DNA from: an uncultured bacterium | Lineage (GTDB): Bacteria > Patescibacteriota > Minisyncoccia > Moranbacterales > UBA2206 | Assembly (NCBI GenBank): GCA_903841185.1 | Contig: CAIMIV010000040.1 | Location: 1-42,757, forward strand | Length of the DNA: 42,757 nt | Direction of reading: 5' to 3' | Shown here: positions 38,649-42,757 of the stretch, in pieces | Layout of the letters: the number at the start of each line of letters is the position of its first letter | Position numbering within the stretch: position 1 is the first letter of the stretch | Position numbers and translations under genes: made by a program | Notes under the pieces: model-generated | The model's database searches: none | Told to the model about the DNA's origin: nothing | Seen by the model: only the letters and a program-made list of their open reading frames with translations

Positions 38649-39656
38649 ATGGAAATAAAGAAAATCATCATTCCCAACAAACCTCATTTGGATCCCATAG
38701 CGGCTATTTTTTTGCTATTGGAATATGGACGAGATAAATTTCCAGGCATAGAAAAGGCGGAGATTGCTTTTTGGGAATACAGTCATGATCCGAGTGCGGA
38801 TGAAATAAAGGCGCTGGAAAATGAAGGGGCTCTCTTCATCGATATTGGGGGCGGAACTTTTGATCATCATGGGAAGTCGGAGGGCAACGAAACCTCAACT
38901 TCCTTGGTAGCCACTGATCTGGGTATTGCTACTAATCCGGAGCTAAATGCCCTTTTGAGTTATATTCAAGAAGATGATTTGGAAGGCCTGCATAACCGCT
39001 ACGGCGAGCTGGCCTATATGGTTAAGTGTATGCATAAGCAAGGCATGGATTCACTGGCGGCAATCAAATTCACCTTGCAAGCTTTAGGTTTTTTTCAAGC
39101 GACACAAAAGGAGTGGCATTATGTGGTTAAAGAGGAATTTGAAGAAAAATGTGAATTGGTAAACGTAAAGAGAAATAAAAATAAACTTAAAATTGGTATC
39201 ATTGAGTCGGATAATGTCCAAGTGGCTAATTATGGCATTTCGGTAGCTAATTTTTCCATGGTTGTTCAAAAACGTTCCACGGGACATATTATGATTTTGA
39301 CTAATAAGCATCATCGCATTGATTTGCGGGAAATTGTGGGTGCTATTCGTATGCGAGAATTGGAACTGATGGGAACTGAGCGAGAGATTGATCCCAGAAA
39401 ATTGCAGTATGAGGGTAAGAGTACGCAACTGCCATTTTGGTTCTATCACCGTTCCCTGAATGCTTTTATGAACGGCTCCGACGCGCTTTCTAAGGCGCCA
39501 GCGACTAAAGTGCCTTTGAGTGAAATCATGAATCTGGTTATATATGGTGCAGGCACGGAGGCCTCTTCCTATTGTGATTGTCACAGTGGTGGAGGTAACT
39601 GCCCGTTTTCCCCTTACGGATTTAGTAAATGTCGGAAGCAGGCGATAGTAGGTTAG
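38649..39656 (+). CDS. DHH/MYG1-like putative phosphoesterase
   Basis: A 335-residue cytosolic protein. The opening (IIIPNKPHLDPIAAIFLLLEYG) and ALFIDIGGGTFDHHGKSE at about residues 61-78 resemble the metal-binding motifs of MYG1/DHH-type hydrolases (HxDDxxA and DxGGxxxxFDHH), with His/Asp residues suited to divalent metal. GIIESDNVQVANYGISVANFSMVVQ would be the linker to a second alpha/beta domain. The C-terminus has an extra Cys cluster, YCDCHSGGGNCPFSPYGFSKC, which may bind zinc or Fe-S. Substrate unknown; MYG1 relatives are 3'-5' RNA exonucleases and DHH proteins cleave short nucleotides. It is a single gene with its own strong promoter. Confidence 0.6.
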   Translation: MEIKKIIIPNKPHLDPIAAIFLLLEYGRDKFPGIEKAEIAFWEYSHDPSADEIKALENEGALFIDIGGGTFDHHGKSEGNETSTSLVATDLGIATNPELNALLSYIQEDDLEGLHNRYGELAYMVKCMHKQGMDSLAAIKFTLQALGFFQATQKEWHYVVKEEFEEKCELVNVKRNKNKLKIGIIESDNVQVANYGISVANFSMVVQKRSTGHIMILTNKHHRIDLREIVGAIRMRELELMGTEREIDPRKLQYEGKSTQLPFWFYHRSLNAFMNGSDALSKAPATKVPLSEIMNLVIYGAGTEASSYCDCHSGGGNCPFSPYGFSKCRKQAIVG

Positions 39657-39672
39657 CGTAGGAGATTTGTTT

Positions 39673-39780
39673 CGTAGTTAGGTAATCCCCTAAGGAGGTT
39701 GACTGACTACGGTACGAATAGTGCCTAATGTTGTTTAAAAAGAGGTGGGATTTTCCCAAAAAAAAGACAAGGAGAACACC
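39673..39780 (+). promoter_or_regulatory. Structured leader of the orphan gene
   Basis: A hairpin CGTAGTTAG/CTGACTACG (39673-39681/39703-39711) displays AAGGAGG in its loop. A short ORF of 18 codons (ATG 39728, stop TGA overlapping the main ATG as ATGA) and a TGGGA-TTT-TCCCA hairpin follow. The main gene's RBS is AAGGAG (39769-39774). Translational coupling or leader control is possible. Confidence 0.4.
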
Positions 39781-40212
39781 ATGAGCAAAAATACCGCAAA
39801 CCCTGTGAAGCCTGTTCCTGTTGTTGAGCGTGAAACTGTATTGGGACCGGTTCTGGCAGTAGCCAAAATCAATTCTGACGCAGAGAGAAAATCTTTCCTT
39901 GAGGATGGAAAAAAAGTTTTCTATTGGCTTTGCAACAGATACATTTCTGGTGGTGTTGTGGAAATGTATGTTTTCGGTGATGTCGTACCTGGGAAAAAGA
40001 GCTCGTTGTCAGTGGAAGTGAAAACCAGGCTGGTCAAAGGAAAACTGGTTCACTATCTTCGTGCCCAAGCTGTCACGGATGGAGAAAGGCCCAAACACCG
40101 GCTTTATGTTGGTGGATCAAATGATCTTAACGCTCAACTGGACTTTGCGATGCCATCTCTTGCCATAAACGATGATAATCGGCATGCTTTTATCGGATTT
40201 ATTCAGATCTAG
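39781..40212 (+). CDS. Orphan 143-residue protein with a strong RBS
   Basis: I do not recognise a family. The start at 39781 is chosen because AAGGAG lies 6 nt upstream; an in-frame ATG at 39745 lies in the leader. The protein opens with a Pro/Val-rich segment (NPVKPVPVVERETVLGPVLAV), then an alpha/beta-looking core with KVFYWLCNRYISGGVVEMYVFGDVVPGKKSSLSVEVKTRLVKGKLVHYLRAQAV, which could be a beta barrel. It has no membrane segment or signal peptide. It sits alone with its own leader and terminator. The strong Shine-Dalgarno resembles the gene at 6478 and differs from most neighbours, hinting at high expression or an outside origin. Confidence 0.7.
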   Translation: MSKNTANPVKPVPVVERETVLGPVLAVAKINSDAERKSFLEDGKKVFYWLCNRYISGGVVEMYVFGDVVPGKKSSLSVEVKTRLVKGKLVHYLRAQAVTDGERPKHRLYVGGSNDLNAQLDFAMPSLAINDDNRHAFIGFIQI

Positions 40213-40237
40213 ACACATCATCGTCACCTCGCCGTAC

Positions 40238-40279
40238 CAACCCTGTAGCTCATAGTATGAGTCGCAGGGTTGTTTTTAT
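40238..40279 (+). terminator. Rho-independent terminator
   Basis: CAACCCTG (40238-40245) pairs with CAGGGTTG (40265-40272), with an inner CTCAT/ATGAG stem, followed by TTTTTATT. Confidence 0.85.
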
Positions 40280-40319
40280 TTAAAGAATCCATCGTATTGT
40301 TTATTTTTTAACTTTTCCG

Positions 40320-40328
40320 TGATATAAT
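40320..40328 (+). promoter_or_regulatory. Extended -10 promoter
   Basis: TGA-TATAAT (40320-40328), with TTTATT 17 nt upstream as a weak -35. The leader is about 37 nt. Confidence 0.6.
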
Positions 40329-40371
40329 TTAAATAGAGGAAATTAATCTTAATTTTAGTCTACATAAACAT

Positions 40372-42180
40372 ATGGCAGAAAAAAAAATGTCACTTAGCGG
40401 GGGGATGGAAAAAGGGAGTGAGTACTTGGCAGATAGTCCGGATGCGGCTGCTATGGGTGGTTCTGATAATGCAAAGAATGATCGTTTGTGGAAGCATAAG
40501 GTTGCCAAAAGCCATGTTCCTAGCAAGGATTCATGGACTGATGAGGATTTTGACGCTGAATGGAAGACAAGGGAGGATGCTATGAAAAAAACAGAAGAAG
40601 ATGAAGTGGTGAGGAAATATGATTTGGGAAAAGAAATGCCGACTGATGATGAATTGGCGGCTGAATGGAGAAAAAGAGAAGGTGCAAAAGGAGGATCTGC
40701 TGATACATCCGGCGCAACTTCACCAGAGGATGAACGAGTGGATGATCCCGAGGCGGCTGCTATGGGTGGCTTTGATAGAGGTACTGCAGGCTCTTCTCGA
40801 ATGGGAAGAGCGGAAGGTGAGCGAGTGGATGATCCTGACGCAGCGGCTATGGGCGGTTTTGATAGGGATAGAGACGCTGCTGGTGCAACTTCTCGAGCTA
40901 GAAATTTTGAAGACATTGATCCTAGCGCAAGCAGACCGACGGTAGCAAGGGTTTTTACCCCGGAAGCTTCGAGCTTCTTTGGTCGCATGTCTCAAATGGG
41001 CAGAAGCGTTGCCAGCCGCATCTACGAAGGAGTATATAATATGCCTATTGCCAACAGAATTATCGGCAGATTGGAAATTGCCTACAATCAAATTTGGCTT
41101 AATCGGCACCAGAAAAAAGCCGTCCAATCCAAAGACCAAATGGATGCTGTTGACCTATCAATTAATGGTCTGAATCAGTCCAAAGCAGAGATAGAAGCGA
41201 CTATCGCTGAGCTTCGCCGCCAAGGCATGCCTGGAGCGGAGTCATTGCGCTTGCAATTAACCAGGATTGATCAAAGTATAAGAAAAGAGTTAAGTAGAAA
41301 GGATGAAATTCAATCCGAGTTTGAGAATAGGGATAATAAGATGAAACTTTATGCCAACAGCCGAGATGTGATTGCGGACAAACTTATCAACTATTATGAT
41401 AATAAGTTGCGACCCATGGAAAGTGAGTTAGCTAATTTGCAAGCCAATAAAGATCGCTTGGATACGTTTGCGACAGGAATGGAAGTGCGACATAGAGGGA
41501 TAACAGAAAGGATGGCTGATTTAGAAAACAGAAAATCTCGATTGGCTGAAGCTTTCTCTAGGAGTGGCATGTCGGAACGCGCGATTAGAAGGAATGATGT
41601 GATTCGTTTGTATGATGAGCGAATTAAAGCAGGTCATGCCATTATGCAAGGAGAAAGGGAAGATTTAGCCAGGAGAAGAGGTGTGATTGACAAAAGAATT
41701 ACTAAAGTGGATGGAGCGTCTAATCCCCGTCGAGACAGAAGGGAAGAATTTGTTCGCATCAAGGAAAGTCGACCACTGGACATCGCTGTGGAAACTAGAA
41801 GTCGAGGGGCTGGGTTTGAAGGGAGAGAGGAGGCTCGCTCGCGTACTAGAGAATTTAGTTCCGGAGAGTCAGAAACAGCTAGTGCCGGTGCTTATGAGGA
41901 TATTGGAGCTGCTACATCCGAAGGTGGAGAGCGTTTGGGAGTGGGTAATTTGATAGATGATTGGAATGCTTATTTGACTGGGGAATATGGTGCCAGCATG
42001 ACTACCGGAGAAAATGCAGCTACAATTGATTTAAGGAATTTTTTGAATGAAACTAGTTTGCGATTAAGTAATCAACTAAGCTTCAAGGAACTTAGGAAAG
42101 CTCTGGAGGCTTATTATAAATCGACCAGAAATAGAAATACTAGATTGGCGGAGATTATAAATAGATATTTCGCTGAGTAA
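40372..42180 (+). CDS. 602-residue repeat and coiled-coil protein preceding smc
   Basis: I do not recognise a named family. The N-terminal 185 residues are acidic and low-complexity, with three copies of (D/S)P(D/E)AAAMGG(F/S)D (about residues 21-32, 124-136, 152-164) and two copies of a D(E/D)(D/E)xxAEWxxRExA motif (about 57-70 and 84-98). A short Arg-rich amphipathic block follows (FFGRMSQMGRSVASRIYEGVYNMPIANRIIGRLEIAYNQIW), then a long coiled coil (about 240-450) rich in Arg/Lys/Glu, a basic linker, and a helical C-terminus. No membrane helix is seen. It is followed 39 nt later by a 96-residue acidic coiled coil and then smc. A role in a cytoskeletal or chromosome-linked assembly is possible but unproven. 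Confidence 0.7.
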   Translation: MAEKKMSLSGGMEKGSEYLADSPDAAAMGGSDNAKNDRLWKHKVAKSHVPSKDSWTDEDFDAEWKTREDAMKKTEEDEVVRKYDLGKEMPTDDELAAEWRKREGAKGGSADTSGATSPEDERVDDPEAAAMGGFDRGTAGSSRMGRAEGERVDDPDAAAMGGFDRDRDAAGATSRARNFEDIDPSASRPTVARVFTPEASSFFGRMSQMGRSVASRIYEGVYNMPIANRIIGRLEIAYNQIWLNRHQKKAVQSKDQMDAVDLSINGLNQSKAEIEATIAELRRQGMPGAESLRLQLTRIDQSIRKELSRKDEIQSEFENRDNKMKLYANSRDVIADKLINYYDNKLRPMESELANLQANKDRLDTFATGMEVRHRGITERMADLENRKSRLAEAFSRSGMSERAIRRNDVIRLYDERIKAGHAIMQGEREDLARRRGVIDKRITKVDGASNPRRDRREEFVRIKESRPLDIAVETRSRGAGFEGREEARSRTREFSSGESETASAGAYEDIGAATSEGGERLGVGNLIDDWNAYLTGEYGASMTTGENAATIDLRNFLNETSLRLSNQLSFKELRKALEAYYKSTRNRNTRLAEIINRYFAE

Positions 42181-42219
42181 GCACTAAATATAAAAAATAA
42201 TAAGTTTATTTTCTAAAAT

Positions 42220-42510
42220 ATGGATAATACACAAACAAATCAAGATGCGATTGATGAACAAGATCTGGACAATCAAGTCAATAATCTTCTAGAAGAGGCT
42301 AAAAAAATTAATCAGGAATTGGAAGAATCAAGTGCTGAAACCAAGAAGAAATTAGATGAAATTGAATTGTCGGTTGACGAATCAATCACTAAAATTGAAG
42401 CAATTCATGCTGATTTGGATCAAGCAGAAAAAGAGGCTGGAGACGAGTTGGATAAATTAATTTTGCAGCAAGTGGATGATTTGACTAAAGAGGATGCACT
42501 GGAGGAATAG
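42220..42510 (+). CDS. Small acidic coiled-coil protein
   Basis: The 96-residue product is nearly all heptad repeat (VNNLLEEAKKINQELEESSAETKKKLDEIELSVDESITKIEAI) and strongly acidic. It lies between the 602-residue coiled-coil gene and smc with gaps of 39 and 21 nt, so the three are likely co-transcribed. It could pair with the coiled coil of either neighbour. The family is unrecognised. Confidence 0.65.
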   Translation: MDNTQTNQDAIDEQDLDNQVNNLLEEAKKINQELEESSAETKKKLDEIELSVDESITKIEAIHADLDQAEKEAGDELDKLILQQVDDLTKEDALEE

Positions 42511-42531
42511 TGGAAATAATAAAAAAATTGC

Positions 42532-42757
42532 ATGTATCTCAAAAAACTAGAAATTTCAGGATTTAAGTCTTTTGCCAACAAAACCACGTTGGATTTTTCG
42601 ACGACTCACGATGGCATCCGTGGCATCACTGCGGTAGTGGGCCCCAACGGTTCCGGCAAGTCTAATATTGCCGATTCTTTGCGCTGGGTGATGGGAGAAC
42701 AGTCTATGAAGAACTTGCGGGGAAAAAAAGCGGAGGACATCATCTTCGCCGGTTCGG
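42532..42757 (+). CDS. smc: Chromosome segregation protein SMC, N-terminus (runs off the window)
   Basis: The first 75 residues match the SMC head: [49 protein letters not shown] (Walker A GPNGSGKS at about 39-46), and the [14 protein letters not shown] stretch typical of bacterial SMC. SMC forms ATP-driven condensin rings with ScpA and ScpB. The start is the first ATG, 21 nt after the small coiled-coil gene, with no Shine-Dalgarno. The coiled coil, hinge and Walker B lie outside the window. Confidence 0.95.
   Translation, partial: MYLKKLEISGFKSFANKTTLDFSTTHDGIRGITAVVGPNGSGKSNIADSLRWVMGEQSMKNLRGKKAEDIIFAGS

Overview
The window looks like a chromosomal segment of a Candidate Phyla Radiation / Patescibacteria bacterium, most likely a Parcubacteria-type lineage such as Moranbacteria. 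The lineage below 'Patescibacteria' is inference. The grounds are a 23S rRNA gene carrying a group I intron with a LAGLIDADG ORF, lineage-type hypothetical proteins (a coupling-type ATPase with small helical partners, Cys-rich surface proteins, FN3 proteins), scarce Shine-Dalgarno sequences, and genes separated by short AT-rich palindromic filler. UGA acts as a normal stop.

Layout: 1-1360 holds the end of an FN3 surface protein and a small membrane protein. 1481-6333 is a 23S-5S rRNA unit with its own promoter and no 16S gene nearby. The 23S is interrupted at E. coli position 1931 by a 769-nt group I intron and carries a separate hairpin insertion of about 167 nt in domain V. 6365-7156 is a self-contained transcription unit for a six-helix membrane protein. 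7185-18863 is mainly a cell-envelope and housekeeping run on the plus strand: rodA, rplY/ctc, a lytic transglycosylase, murA, mreB, two overlapping GT4 glycosyltransferases, holB and ftsQ. 18918-22423 (minus strand) encodes two polytopic GT-C type glycosyltransferases. 22573-28651 is a four-gene module: a giant repeat-rich protein, two small helical proteins and a membrane-anchored VirD4/TraG-like ATPase. It is flanked by a relic of a parB 3' end and by two copies of a 12-mer containing a perfect DnaA box. 28959-32015 is a surface-protein operon whose promoter spacer contains 11 consecutive G. dnaE follows on the minus strand. Then come rnhB, rpmF, nusB and rnc (RNA/ribosome functions), a DHH/MYG1-like protein, an orphan gene with a strong RBS, and a second module (coiled-coil protein, small acidic coiled coil, start of smc) at the right edge.

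How the genes work together: MurA, RodA, MreB, FtsQ and the lytic enzyme cover precursor synthesis, polymerisation, scaffold, division and remodelling of peptidoglycan. The GT4 and GT-C enzymes suggest a glycan or glycoprotein surface. rnc (RNase III), rnhB, nusB, rpmF and the rRNA unit belong to RNA and ribosome biogenesis, and the pre-23S flanks can form the long stem expected as an RNase III substrate.

Most unusual signals: (i) a palindromic element lies in frame at the same inter-domain hinge of both adjacent GT4 genes, and elements of similar architecture occur between genes; (ii) a poly-G tract sits between the -35 and -10 of a surface-protein promoter, suggesting phase variation; (iii) the rRNA intron and the helix insertion; (iv) a parB C-terminal relic; (v) several promoters whose -10 box lies so close to the start codon that the mRNA should be leaderless.
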